Notes under the pieces: model-generated
What the model saw: only the letters and a program-made list of their open reading frames with translations
Databases searched by the model: none
Told to the model about the DNA's origin: nothing
Shown here: positions 34,850-45,634 of the stretch, one piece after another
Layout of the letters: each line of letters begins with the position of its first letter
Position numbering within the stretch: the stretch's first letter is position 1
Position numbers and translations under genes: made by a program
NCBI GenBank assembly: GCA_034638255.1
Contig: JAWPGT010000029.1
Location: 62,001-126,000, forward strand
Direction: 5' to 3'
Source: Coprinus comatus
Taxonomy: Eukaryota; Basidiomycota; Agaricomycetes; Agaricales; Agaricaceae
Length of the DNA: 64,000 bases

Positions 34850-36628
34850 TATCGATCGTATTGATCATCAAGCCAAACCCGAGCTCGAGTTTCTCCCTCT
34901 TCAAGACGTATCCAAGTCTCAACTGTTGGTGTGTCACCGTCAAGCTTGAAGACAATGTTGCGTACACCAAATCCCCATTCAAATTCACCATAGCCGCCGT
35001 AGCTGTGGTTTACATTCAGATTCGATAGGAAAAGGAACTACAGGTCAAGGTTTTGCTTACCCTGAATGCTTGTTGAAACAAAATATAACATCTTTAGTTG
35101 CTTCTCGGGCACACCATTCATTCCCATGGTCTGTAACGGCGCAGTAAAATTGTTGAGTACAACCATAGTTTATTTGACGGGATAGACGCTCACCATGACC
35201 AGAAATAATAGCAACGAGATTCTTGACATTGGAATTCAAAGATTCCCAGAATGGTGTATCCTTCTCAACGTTTGAAGAGTCAAACGTGGATTGTACAGAA
35301 CCTTGTCCCAAGTGATCCTCTTGGTAAATACAATAAGTTTTAATCGGGTAGAGGCTCATGGAAGTATGTACCATTAAGGCCTGGATTTTTCTGGGGATCC
35401 AAACCCTGCTGAACATCTTGAGTATAATGCCTGATCATTTAGTCAATTCGGACATTTTCAACAAAAATCATAATTATGAGACATACGGGGGGATATGCAC
35501 AAACGCTAATGCTGAACGTTTTTCCCCAGGACCCCAGGATTGTTCCATGAGCTGTGTCTCGCTTTTAATCCAGTCAGCGACAGAAGCATCGACCCAATCT
35601 GGGAGGTTTTCAATTCCAGTCGATGTGTTGCTGACTCCACCTGGCAGCCTGAATTAGGAAATCCACTTTCGGACAAGGGATGTTGTCACATACCTCGAGA
35701 ATCGAAAAACCAAAGCACGATCTTTGGCGCAATATCTGGCACTTTCGTGAGCGCACGTAGCTAGGTGTGTTTGTTTGCAAGAGATGCTCACCTGAACTGT
35801 GCTCATAGATCTGGTATTAATGAATCAGCTGAATGGTATGTCAGAAATCGAAAAAACATACCGGTACCCAATAGTTACCAAACCCACCTTTCCCCCCAAC
35901 GCCTGGTGGTGAAAGACGAGTGTAGCTCAATGGAGCGACCTGCCTTTCATAGATAATCTCTTCGAAATGTGTTATATTCACTTGATTATCATGGTTCTGC
36001 CATTGTATATGCTCAATATTCTAATTGGAGTATGTTAGAGTGCATAATATACTAACACCATGGGATGATGAGAATGGTATTTTCGCAGAATTCAAAGGAG
36101 CAACAATTTGGTCTATCAATTTCGTCGCATTCTCCCTGAAAGTGTCTTGATTATGCGTTAATATGCTTGAAACTCGACGGAGTTACAGGTCGTACTTTCA
36201 CCTGTGATTAGATCACCGTTGATGACGCTAGTTGGATATAAATCAGTTATAAATCATATTAAGGGTCATTAGAATGTTAAGACGAAACGAAACATACGCA
36301 TAATCTGGTACCTCATCTTTCAAAACCCTCTTCATAAGCCTTGTACTATTGGAATCCTGCACTGGTCCCCAGGAGTCCCAAGGGTTCTCGCCAAAGTGCA
36401 AGTCTGAGAAGACAGTAATCTTGAAGATCCCATTTTCTTGGAACGACAGTCGTGGCTTTCCAGGGTAAGGGTTAAGTCGGTTGTCCAGTATGGATTGGTC
36501 TGTGTTTCGCAAAACCATTCAAATTATGGACATATCATGTAGTCAAGTTCAGGCGTACAGCTTTGTGGGAATGCGACCGTAAGTCGACATAACATAACAA
36601 GCACCGCACAGCACCATTTTGTTATCAT
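34850..36628 (-). CDS. Dcr2-type secreted/vacuolar calcineurin-like metallophosphatase
   Basis: Exon 1 starts at 36628 with a signal peptide (MITKWCCAVLVMLCRLTVAF). Later exons give metallophosphoesterase motifs: FSDLHFGENPWDSWG (DxH), VINGDLITG (GDxx), HDNQVNITHF following the GNH position, FVHIPPYV and ISGHDHGNEWC (GHxH, split by an intron). The C-terminus reads VETWIRLEEGETRARVWLDD. This set and order match fungal Dcr2-like phosphatases, which use two metal ions. Introns are short and numerous (at least seven). I placed the ends by joining recognisable exons. The exact boundaries around 35,700-35,960 are uncertain. Confidence 0.75.
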
Positions 36629-37302
36629 TCCAGCAGTGTTGGAAGCGTAACGTTCCAAGTGAGGCATTATCGCATTGGGGTTGATGCGGATGCACACGTG
36701 CCTGCTCAGAGTCTAATTTTAGACCTCGTGCGTCGGCGGTGTGCACAATAATAAAGCTCCCCACTCTGTCCATTTTTCCATCTCCTTCCGACGTGGCTAT
36801 TAAGAGCTATTTCAGAGAACAATAATTCTGATTTTCCCCAAAATAGATCAAGGCATTGCTTTCGGGGGATTCGGCGTCTGTTCGGTGTTCTTATCCCAGG
36901 AATCCTTCGGATAACCTTCGCCCGAGAATGCCACGAGCGGTACGCATGGCAGTGTCTATACTTCAATCCTCCCTGCAGAGCTTATGTCCACAGTTGTAGC
37001 AGGCCACATCAACAATACATCAACAATCAAACAATCAGGTTAATATTAAGGGGAACCTGTGTCGTATCTGTATTGTGTTTACTACGTATCGTAATATGGA
37101 CACCAAATTCTCTATGCGGATTGGACAATAATGAGAATTGTTAAGGTCCAAGCATAGCCTGTGTCCTTCACGAAATGTGGTCAACGCGAAGACAATGCCA
37201 AGGTGTTATATGTGGACGAAATGCCACACAATATGTATAAAAAGACCTGCATGTTCACTGGTCTATTCATTTTATTCTTTCTTTCTCTTCCCCCCCGTCA
37301 AC
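36629..37302. other. divergent promoter region
   Basis: It lies between the phosphatase (minus) and the cupredoxin gene (plus). A TATAAAAA box at about 37236 precedes the cupredoxin ATG by 67 bp. A pyrimidine-rich tract directly precedes the ATG. A minus-strand ORF (36706-36966) has no recognisable content. Confidence 0.5.
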
Positions 37303-38763
37303 ATGTTCGCAAAAACCCTCCTCCCTGTACTATTGGCCGCTGTTGGCACATATGGTCTTCAGTACAACGTTACAATTGGTGCTGGAGGTCAACTCGCTTT
37401 CAACCCTGAATATATCAGAGCTGCAGTAGGCGATACCGTTCGATTCACTTTGTATGTCAAGTCTTCGTTTCTCCTCCCAAGTAAAGGACTCGACCTAACA
37501 TGTTCTAACTTCTTTAGCAATCCAAAGAATCATACTGTTACCCAATCAAGCTTCGATACTCCATGTTTACGTTTGGAAGGCGGACTTGACTCAGGCTTGT
37601 ATGTTCATGTCAATTACTTACAATTGTTTTCCCAACGTTAATCTCCTTTATCTAGTGTTCCCGTGGCTGCAGAAACACTTGACGAATCAAAACCAACTTG
37701 GTTTGCTTCCGTAAACGTAGATACTCCATTATGGTTCTACTGCAGACAAGGCAATCATTGTAGTCAAGGCAAGTTATATCGCGGCTTAGAAACCTATCCG
37801 CAACTCAGCACTAACTCGTCATTTATAGGAATGGTGTTTGCTATCAATCCACCTGACGAATCAAGCGAAAGGTCATTCGCAGCATTTAAACAACTCGCTT
37901 TAGGACAAGCCGCTCCATCCAACACTGCTACTGCTACTGCTACTGCTCCTACTAATACCGATACATGGACTACACCACCTGCTCAACCTTGGCAAACTGC
38001 AACGGCTACCATCACTCAAGGTTCTTCAGTTTGGACTACCACATATACTAGTTATGAAGGAGCTTCTGGTGAGTGTTTAACATATTATTTTCGGTACTAT
38101 TTCACTGAATTGTTATCATTTATAGTTCCATCACCAGGTCCTTCTTCAGTCGATCATAAGATAACTGTTGGTGCAAATGGTCAATTACTTTATGGTCCAT
38201 CAAATATTTCAGCAGCAGTCGGTGATACAGTTACATTTGAATTTTATCCTAAAAATCATACCGTAACACAATCTTCTTTCTCAAATCCTTGTCAACCTGC
38301 AGTTAACGGTTTCCGATCTGGATTGTACGTCATCCTCTCTCTCTCTCTCTCTCGCGTCATTTCAATAATTCTAATTTTTCTATTTCTTTCAATTAGCCAA
38401 CCAGTCAGCGCAGAGACAACAACATTCCCAACATTCCAAATCAGAATAAACGATACAGCACCAATTTGGGGATATTGTGGACAAGGAAATCATTGTAACT
38501 CAGGAATGGTTTTCGCTATTAATGCCGTCGAATCAGGTCCTAATAATTTTGCTAATTTCCTTGAATTGGCTAGGAGGAGTGGTGGTAGCGCTGGTTCCGG
38601 TACTGGTTCTGGTTCTGGTACTGGTGGATCTCAGACTAATGGTACTTCTGGTACTTCTTCGGGCTCTCCGAATGCAGCTTCTTCTATGACATTTGGGAGG
38701 GAAGGTGGTATGACTTATGGAATGGTTGGATTGGTTACGATGATGTTTGCTTTGTCAGTTTGA
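37303..38763 (+). CDS. extracellular protein with two cupredoxin domains, likely GPI-anchored
   Basis: After a signal peptide (MFAKTLLPVLLAAVGTYG), two similar cupredoxin domains follow. Domain 1 has PKNHTVTQSSFDTPC then WFYCRQGNHC and GMVF. Domain 2 has PKNHTVTQSSFSNPC then WGYCGQGNHC and GMVF. His, Cys, His and Met are in place for a type 1 copper site in both. A Thr/Ala-rich linker separates the domains. The tail is Gly/Ser-rich with a hydrophobic end (YGMVGLVTMMFALSV), as in GPI proteins. Five introns were placed. One, 37769-37828, uses a GC donor (GCAAGT). Such proteins are common on basidiomycete cell walls, and their role is unknown. Confidence 0.85.
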
Positions 38764-39230
38764 TTTTGATTTCCGTATGAGTGTTGATTTGGACTTTTAA
38801 TGAACGATATATTTTCTTGGACTTGATGATATCAATACATAGTACATAGTACATAACTATAACTTACCAGATTATATACTACAATTCATATGTTGTTTTC
38901 TCAGTATAATACATTGCCAAACAATAACGGGGTTCCGGTTATGAGAAAACACAACTATATCACCAGAACGTACAGATTATAGTTCTTAGTCGTATTCTTA
39001 GGTAGGACTAACTCCTGGAATGAAAAAGAGAAAGGGGACATGTTTCCAAACCAGCTTTTCAAGAAAAAGAAAACATGAAAATTTGACATCATTACGTTGG
39101 CTACCAAACGGTAGCGTCTAATTGGATGAATGATCTCGTAATTGGAGTACCGACTAGCTAGAGAGAGATAAAGACAAAGCATCCTAAGATAAGCTGAACA
39201 CCTGGTGAAAGCCTTCGACATCCTCTGCAT
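38764..39230. other. intergenic
   Basis: AT-rich sequence with no supported gene. An ORF at 38955-39230 (minus) resembles nothing I recognise. Confidence 0.4.
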
Positions 39231-39234
39231 AGAA

Positions 39235-39960
39235 CGTTAGAAGTGACCTTATTATCCATGGATTGTTCCCAATGACTCATCCTTAAAACCCCCATCATAG
39301 CTTTTTAATAGTCAGGAAGCCAACCAGCTGCCTCCCAGTCGAAGATACCACAAGCCCATTGGTGCCTACATGATATTATGGGCACGGAGATCGCCGTGAG
39401 TGAAGACAATAGTACATTAGCGGACAGGGAACCCTTCGGCCATTGTGACGATGCTGAGTTGTTTCTGTATCGCCCGAGAAGCTACCTATCTCCTCCGAAA
39501 CCTCCGCTGGAATGCCTTTTCATTTAGGCTATTTGGTAATGGAGATCCAGGAGTTAACCACATTCCCACCATCAACACCACAGACCATGTCTCCGAGTCA
39601 AGGACCCGTGAAACGGCGCATACGTGATAAAATGTGTTCAAGGTCCTCATTTCAGAAGGAGGATGAGCTCGGTAGAATGGATTTATGATCGAATCTAGTC
39701 CAACTCCAGAAAGCCGTGCCATTAATGTCGATGGGCAATGGTCCTTGGCAGGTGGTTCACCGAAAAAAAGGAATCGAGGAGCAGGAACTCCCATAGCTCA
39801 TGCGAGATTCATAGCTAGACATTCCTGTTTGTGAAGTCGTGAAGTGGGCTTAATGATGAGCCCAAAGGGTAGACGAAAGATCCATGGTTCCATTTGAATG
39901 CCACGAGTCCACGACTTCAAAAGTGATATTAGTAGCTAATTGTAGATGCAGAGGTCGTTT
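39235..39960 (-). pseudogene. APH-family phosphotransferase pseudogene
   Basis: Read on the minus strand, pieces of the aminoglycoside/choline kinase-like (APH) fold appear in order: IFRLPFGLIIKPTSRLHKQE, then a TGA, then AMGVPAPRFLFFGEP, STLMARLSGVGLD, FTHGDLRAHNIM (the HGDLxxxN catalytic loop) and IFDWEAAGWLPDY, followed by TAA and KAMMGVLRM. At least two in-frame stops and several frame changes interrupt it. The first TGA sits where relatives have arginine, consistent with CGA to TGA. This is a clear relic. Fungi carry large APH families of mostly unknown substrate. Confidence 0.75.
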
Positions 39961-41559
39961 GTTTTGGTGAAAGTTGAAGAGAGACGGCCAATTGGAGGAT
40001 ATCGTAATAAGTCCTTGAGGAAACCGAGAGGAAAGAGTGGCTTGAGTCGCGACATAGGTCGAGAGAGACCATGACAGGCATTGGACAGGGACAGGTAGAG
40101 AAAAAATAGTCCCGTGACGCGTTTTTTTTAAACTGCATTCTGTCTGTCTGCATTGATATCCCGATAAGTAATCTACGTTATATCACAACATGTAGTCTTG
40201 TAGTCTGAGGATCTTGATTCTTGAAACCCATTGTTTCTCTTTTACACTACCATTGTCAAGGGAAAGTTAGCATTGCTCAGCAGTTATGTCACGGCATAGA
40301 AGACAAATACGACAAAGACTTGTACTACTTACAGCTACTTACTAACTTGAAAAAAGCCTGTCACTCTGTCAAACCCCGAATCCGAGGCATATGACCATAA
40401 TATCATAAGTTAAAGCCACCTCTGTCAAGCTGCCACGATAATGCATCACGATTATTAACACCCTGAGCGATGAAGCCTTGCACAACAATGATAATATATA
40501 AAAAAGAAGACTGAGAAGTCTCAAGGCTTCAAGAAGTCGTATGGTATGTGGAGCCCTTCTCCAGGTTGAACATATGTATTTGAAATTTACATACGTACTT
40601 ATATGAATACCAATTCATTAATCCGCTAAAAAGTGTTCTAATTAAAGAAGCAGAACTTGGTCACGATGCGCTAGGCGCTAAGCGCTTGCGGTTTTTCATT
40701 ATCGATAACTGGCTTTAAGAATCGAAATCGAAAAGAATAAACATTCGTCAAAAAATCAAAATCAATCATCGATCAGCGCTTCAAGTAATTAAAATCTCGT
40801 CATCTTTTCTTGCACCATGCGGCAGAAAAACTCGAACCCGAACCCGAACTTACCTTGACTTATCTTTGACAACAATGATTAATGATGTGATTAATGGGCT
40901 CGGTTAACGAAACGAAGTCAACGGGTTTGATTTGAAGATCTTGAATCCATGCGGAATAGTTCGTCATGAGATCTAGTATATGCGATCTCTGACTTGGCGG
41001 TCATTTAAACAAACGTGGTTTAAGCTAAACTGTACCAGTGCTCAAACGTTCACCTCCGTCGTTGGTAAATCCACATTCAAAGCGACCCCCACCACTATTC
41101 GCAGGCAAACTTTCAAACATCAGGCGTTCAAAATAATGGGTTTGACACCTACAAGCAGCTATTTGATTCCTGAGTTCTTCTTCTCTGTAACCATAAACTT
41201 CTAACAATTGGTAAACCCCCTCCCCCCATTAAGTACAGATTCTACAAATGCACATGGTTTACAAAGAACCCTCCTGCCAACGTGATATCTTCTTTGGACA
41301 AATTAAATTAAATTGGTTGGAGAAACTTGCGGAGATACGCCGTTGTCACCCCGAAAAAGAAAAGGCAGTTAACCTTCACATGCAAGGTAGGCATATGGAA
41401 GCTCATCTTCTTTTTTTGTGGCACGTTGACCAGAGCTAACACATTTTCGGTACCTTTCTGTCAATTCTTCAAACGTCTTCCTGAGGGGTATAAAAGGATC
41501 CCAAAAACCGTTCATTTTTTTTTAGTTAAGCAACCCACCCCAGACGCTCGTCAATAATC
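39961..41559. other. intergenic, upstream of M15-like gene
   Basis: No gene is supported. It contains a short palindromic patch (GCGCTAGGCGCTAAGCGC, about 40670) and a small tandem run of CCGAAC units (about 40838-40850). A TATAAAAGG box near 41490 belongs to the next gene. Confidence 0.4.
41488..41496 (+). promoter_or_regulatory. TATA box of the M15-like gene
   Basis: GTATAAAAGG lies about 70 bp upstream of the ATG at 41560. The tandem pseudogene keeps an equivalent TATAAAAA near 42795. Confidence 0.55.
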
Positions 41560-42219
41560 ATGAAGGTAAAAGTCCCCTTTCATATATCCATATCCTCCTA
41601 ATCTCTAACCAAATTCTTCTTCACCCACTTCTTCATCCTCATACCCATTTTCACCTTAACCCCTCACCTTCATCTCATAATTCACATTATCAGTTCTTCG
41701 CCTCCCTTCAGCTCTCGCAGCCCTAACCACCACCCTCGCAATGATCGTTGAACCTCGCAGTGGAACACCTCTAACCCAAGCACAAGCCGAATCTCGACTC
41801 AGAGCAGCCGGAATAACCGCTTCTTCAACCGGTGGTTGTACCACTCGTTCCATTTCCACATGTACCTCCTATGAAGGTATCCTTTCAGGAACCGTAGATG
41901 GCGTAATTACTCTCAAAAACGCTTCGGGTTCTTCTTCATTAACTATTACTGGTGGAACTGAAGTTGGTCATGCATCTGGAACTTATTCCCATTATAATGG
42001 TTATAAAGTTGATATTCGACATGCTACTGTTGTTGATAATTATATCAAGAATACTTTTACTAGGATTGGTAATCGTGGTGATGGTTATCCTCAATGGCAA
42101 GCTGCTAGTGGTAACATCTACTGTGTAAGTGATATTTATCTCTTCCGATTATGTTAAGAGGCTAAATGTCTAAATTTATGCAGGACGAAGGATCTCACTG
42201 GGATATTACATACTACTAA
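41560..42219 (+). CDS. small secreted M15-like (VanX/VanY-type) zinc peptidase
   Basis: Exon 1 is only ATGAAG. A 130-nt intron follows, then a signal-peptide-like segment and a body of about 140 residues ending in a last exon DEGSHWDITYY. The pattern SHYNGYKVD fits the HxxGxxxD metal-ligand spacing of peptidase family M15, and the terminal EGSHW gives the ExxH pair (general base plus third ligand). Two cysteines lie in GGCTTRSISTC. In bacteria M15 enzymes cut peptidoglycan stem peptides, so a secreted fungal version could act on bacterial walls. That role is inference. One base is missing in the T run at 41707-41708. The next copy in tandem, which is in frame at this point, shows where. Confidence 0.6.
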
Positions 42220-42794
42220 ACCCCTCACTATTCCAAATGCCTAATTTATTATGTTGTACTTTGAAACTGTTTTATATATCGGAACTGAATTATTGTTAAA
42301 CATGAAATTTTGCATTGTTGTGGTCCATCTTAATCAATCGTAAAAAGCATAGGGTAATACGGTGGGCATCCAATTGTCCACGGTATCCAGCATGAACAGT
42401 ACTAGGTCTACTTCAAAATTCTTTTGGTGCTTTAGCTCTGTTAGAAGCACCACTTCAAAAATCAATAGCTTTCCTGATGTACTCCAACCTAAATCGATTC
42501 CAAATCACGAACCAACCAACTTCAGAATAAAACAATCCCCGAAAATCCAAAGTTGTAACGTCATTTTGGACAAAAAAAAAACCAAGTATCATTTTTTTTT
42601 TTTGGAGAATCTTGTGGAGGATACGCCGAATTGTCACTTAAAAAAAAAAAATAGAGGAAACCTCGACTCCATGACACATATGATACCTCACAATGTCCAT
42701 ATCAAAATTGATTGTTTTGGTGCGGTTGACTATAGTTAGCGTATTTCTTGGAATTCTTTCTATAAATTCCAACTTCAAGTTTCTAGGGTACTAG

Positions 42795-43446
42795 GTATAA
42801 AAAGGGTCACAGAAACCAAGATCCTCATTTAACCTATAACCCTTAACTTCATCTCATAAACTCACAACCACTGGCAGTTCTTTGCATCCCTCACCACTCT
42901 CACCACCCTAACCACCTCCATTGCAACGATCGACGAGCCTCGCAGGGGAACACCTCTGACGGTTGACCCAAGTAGAGGCTGAATCCCGATTCAAAAGCTG
43001 GCTGGTATCACCACTTGAACTTCCTCAACTGGGGGGTTGTAGTTTGTACCACCCATTCCATTCCCGAATGTACCTCTTATGAAGGTATCCTTTAAGGAAC
43101 TGTAGATGGCATAATAGCTGTCAAAAATGGTTCCGGTTCTCCTTTTCATTAATTATTAGTGGTGTGGAACTGAAGTCGGTCATGTGCATGGATATCCTGT
43201 AGTCATATGAGTCATTCCCATGAGAATGGTTATAAAGTTGATGTTCAACATGCTCCGGCTCTTGATAATTATATCAAGAATAATTTCACAAAGATTCCTG
43301 ATCGCCTCAATGCCGAGCTGCAGCCTGCTAATGGTGGCATCTACGCCGTAAGTGATATTTATATTTCAGTCATATTAGATGTTAATTGTCTGTATATCTA
43401 CAGTATCCAGGATGAAGGATCCCATTGGGATATTGCATACAACTAA
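42795..43446 (+). pseudogene. tandem decayed copy of the M15-like peptidase
   Basis: The second exon starts TTCTTTGCATCCCTC at about 42878 (FFASLTTLTTLTTSIATIDE). Later pieces match the upstream gene (TSYEGIL, SHENGYKVDV, LDNYIKNNFTKI, DEGSHWDIAYN). A TAA at 43093-43095 replaces the Ser codon after EGIL, and several indels change frame. The start codon exon is not recognisable. The metal-binding residues persist in the fragments. Confidence 0.75.
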
Positions 43447-44407
43447 ACCCCTTGACAACTTATTTTTCCGTGAAGTTCTTCAACGTTTTTCTCCTCGACA
43501 CTAAGAATCATAGAGTTACACATAAAAGATCTCTTTTTCATGACCTTCAAGTAGTACTAGTAGTAGACCAAAGGAAAGAATTTTCGTATTACCAACATTT
43601 GCACGTCACTCCCCACAATGACTCTTCATTAACATCATCTCCCAAACTACATTTTACTGACATATAAAAGATGGGCGAAGCCCATCTTCAAAGGACACCC
43701 CTTCTATATTCATCACACCCATGTTTGCGCGCACCCCATCTTTTCCCTCGTAACACTTCGTCTCAATAGATACTTCGTGGCTGTCGATCGCGTCTCCAGT
43801 AAGCACTGAGTTCTATTGAGTCTCTCCTCTTCCACCTTTCCCCTATCTTGAGTGTTGCCTGTGAATCGGGCTTCCACTCCAAGGCATGAAATCATTAAAT
43901 GCATTTGCCTGATGTAGTGCCCTATTAAATATTTTAAAAGAGAATATGAAAAGAGTAGGTACATATATTAAGAATACATACCATCAAGTGGTCTGAGTGA
44001 AAATTGGCTGGGAGAGATCGTCTTTGAATGACTGTTCGTAGACGTTTCTATCAAGCATTTTGAATAAGTAAGTCGGGGTGAATGGCAGTGAGCCAGTGTG
44101 ACTGTGAATAGTGTGATAATGTCGATGAAGATCGAGGTCAAGGTTGGGCTCGTTCATAATTCAAGCTCAAGCCCAAGCTCAAGGAAGAATTTATGGTGAA
44201 GGTGGTGGTTAACAGGAAGGAGAAAGAAACAAGGTAACGAGGCTTTATATACGGTATATATATGCGCTTTAATCAGAACTTGATTTTCTTCACGTGAGAG
44301 AAGTAACGCATATACTCACTCAAGTATTGACGCTGAGGTTAATAGAATGTGAATATATGCGTTTTACTTTTGACAATGTACATCACAAGTTCTGATAAAG
44401 CTTTCTT
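43447..44407. other. intergenic
   Basis: No gene is supported. A perfect hairpin AGATGGGC-GAA-GCCCATCT lies at 43669-43687. GCTCAAGC-type direct repeats occur at about 44160-44182. Confidence 0.45.
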
Positions 44408-45573
44408 TCAAGACCTCTTCGCGAACCTCTCTCTAGCTTTCAAAGTCCTCCTTACATCTTCCTCTTCTAGTTTCTGATTTAGGGCGCTGGATAAAGCTGA
44501 TGCATATTGCTTTGATATCTACACACAAGATCAACAAAGAAACAAAGAAGAAAAAGAAAACAATATACCTCAATCAGACTACGTATCTGATCCAATCCAA
44601 GTTCGACATTACCCATCGTTCTCATTCCTTGCAACACCAACTCTTCTTTCATCGTCTTCTTCGGGAAAGAATAAAACAAAAGCAACTGAATCGAAGAAGC
44701 CAATTCTTCTTGAACCTCGGCATCCAAGAAATGCGTAACCTCCTTTCCTCCTTGACCAGCAGGAATAACAAGATTCAGAGTAACACATATAGGCCACTTT
44801 TCACGACCTTCAAGTGGTAGACCTTCATCCCAATAATCAGGTAGTTCAAAATCCGTAGCAGTAGGTTGAATATGTCTTGTATCGAAACCTGAAGTTGCAG
44901 TATTTGAAGCTGTAGGATCAACATCCATTTCCATTTCCTTGCCATTTCCATCCGCATCTCCGCTACCACCACCAATACCGATGCCCTGACCAAGAGGTTT
45001 TGCAGGTGCTTTATATTCCACACTTTTCGTTCGAGGTACTTTGGTATCCCATAGTGCTGCACGAGAAGCCATGAAAAGAGTATCATAGATATTACCGTTG
45101 TCGCTTAAGACAACGAGATCAAGTGAAAGACACCATGATTTTTTTGTTGGGAGGATTGCGAGATTGGAAGGGTGTAGTGAAGGATGAGAAAGTGTAGTTG
45201 ACAGTGTGGTCGTAAGTGTATGCTGATGATCTTCTAATAGAGTTTGCGTCAGATGTGGGTATGCTGCAGGGGAGCTTTCTTGGTTTTTTATTAATTCTTT
45301 GTAAAAGTACTGGAAATAAAGCGTACCAGGATACAGAAACCACAATTCTTCCACCTTCCTTCCCTTCCTCTCCCAATCCAATAGATTCAACTTCAAGTTT
45401 AGTAGCGCCTAGAACCAGAGTTCCACCCAGATCGACACGAGCACTCCCATTTGCCAAAGGAGCAAAGCCAGTTTCAAGAGATATAGAACGATAATCGGTC
45501 AATGAACGACCGTCTGCCTTTGGTTACTGGATAGCGCAGATGTGATGTATGACTTTTCTGCTTTGCTGAGCAT
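44408..45573 (-). CDS. RRP42: exosome complex subunit RRP42 (RNase PH-like)
   Basis: The start MLSKAEKSYITSALSSNQR (ATG at 45573) leads into ADGRSLTDYRSISLETG, PLANGSARVDLGGT, then after an intron AAYPHLTQTLLEDHQHTL, KKSWCLSLDLVVLSDNGN and RAALWDTKVPR. This is the RNase PH fold of Rrp42/EXOSC7, one of the six ring subunits of the nuclear and cytoplasmic RNA exosome. The last exon is YASALSSALNQKLEEEDVRR to the TGA at 44408-44410. One base is missing at 45517-45518 (C run on the plus strand) between NQR and ADGR. The gene shares a 61-bp intergenic region with the divergent aminopeptidase P gene. Confidence 0.85.
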
Positions 45574-45634
45574 TTGATGTGTGAGTAGAAGAAGGGACAA
45601 AAGGCGTGGGAAGATTTCATTTTCACTTCTACCA

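Noticed and set aside
40825..40860. Possible tRNA B-box (GGTTCG repeats on the minus strand)
   Set aside because: It is a short tandem repeat with no cloverleaf arms or acceptor stem.
43669..43687. Perfect 8-bp hairpin resembling a bacterial terminator
   Set aside because: This is a eukaryotic context with no T-run and no adjacent gene end. It is recorded only as a small palindrome.
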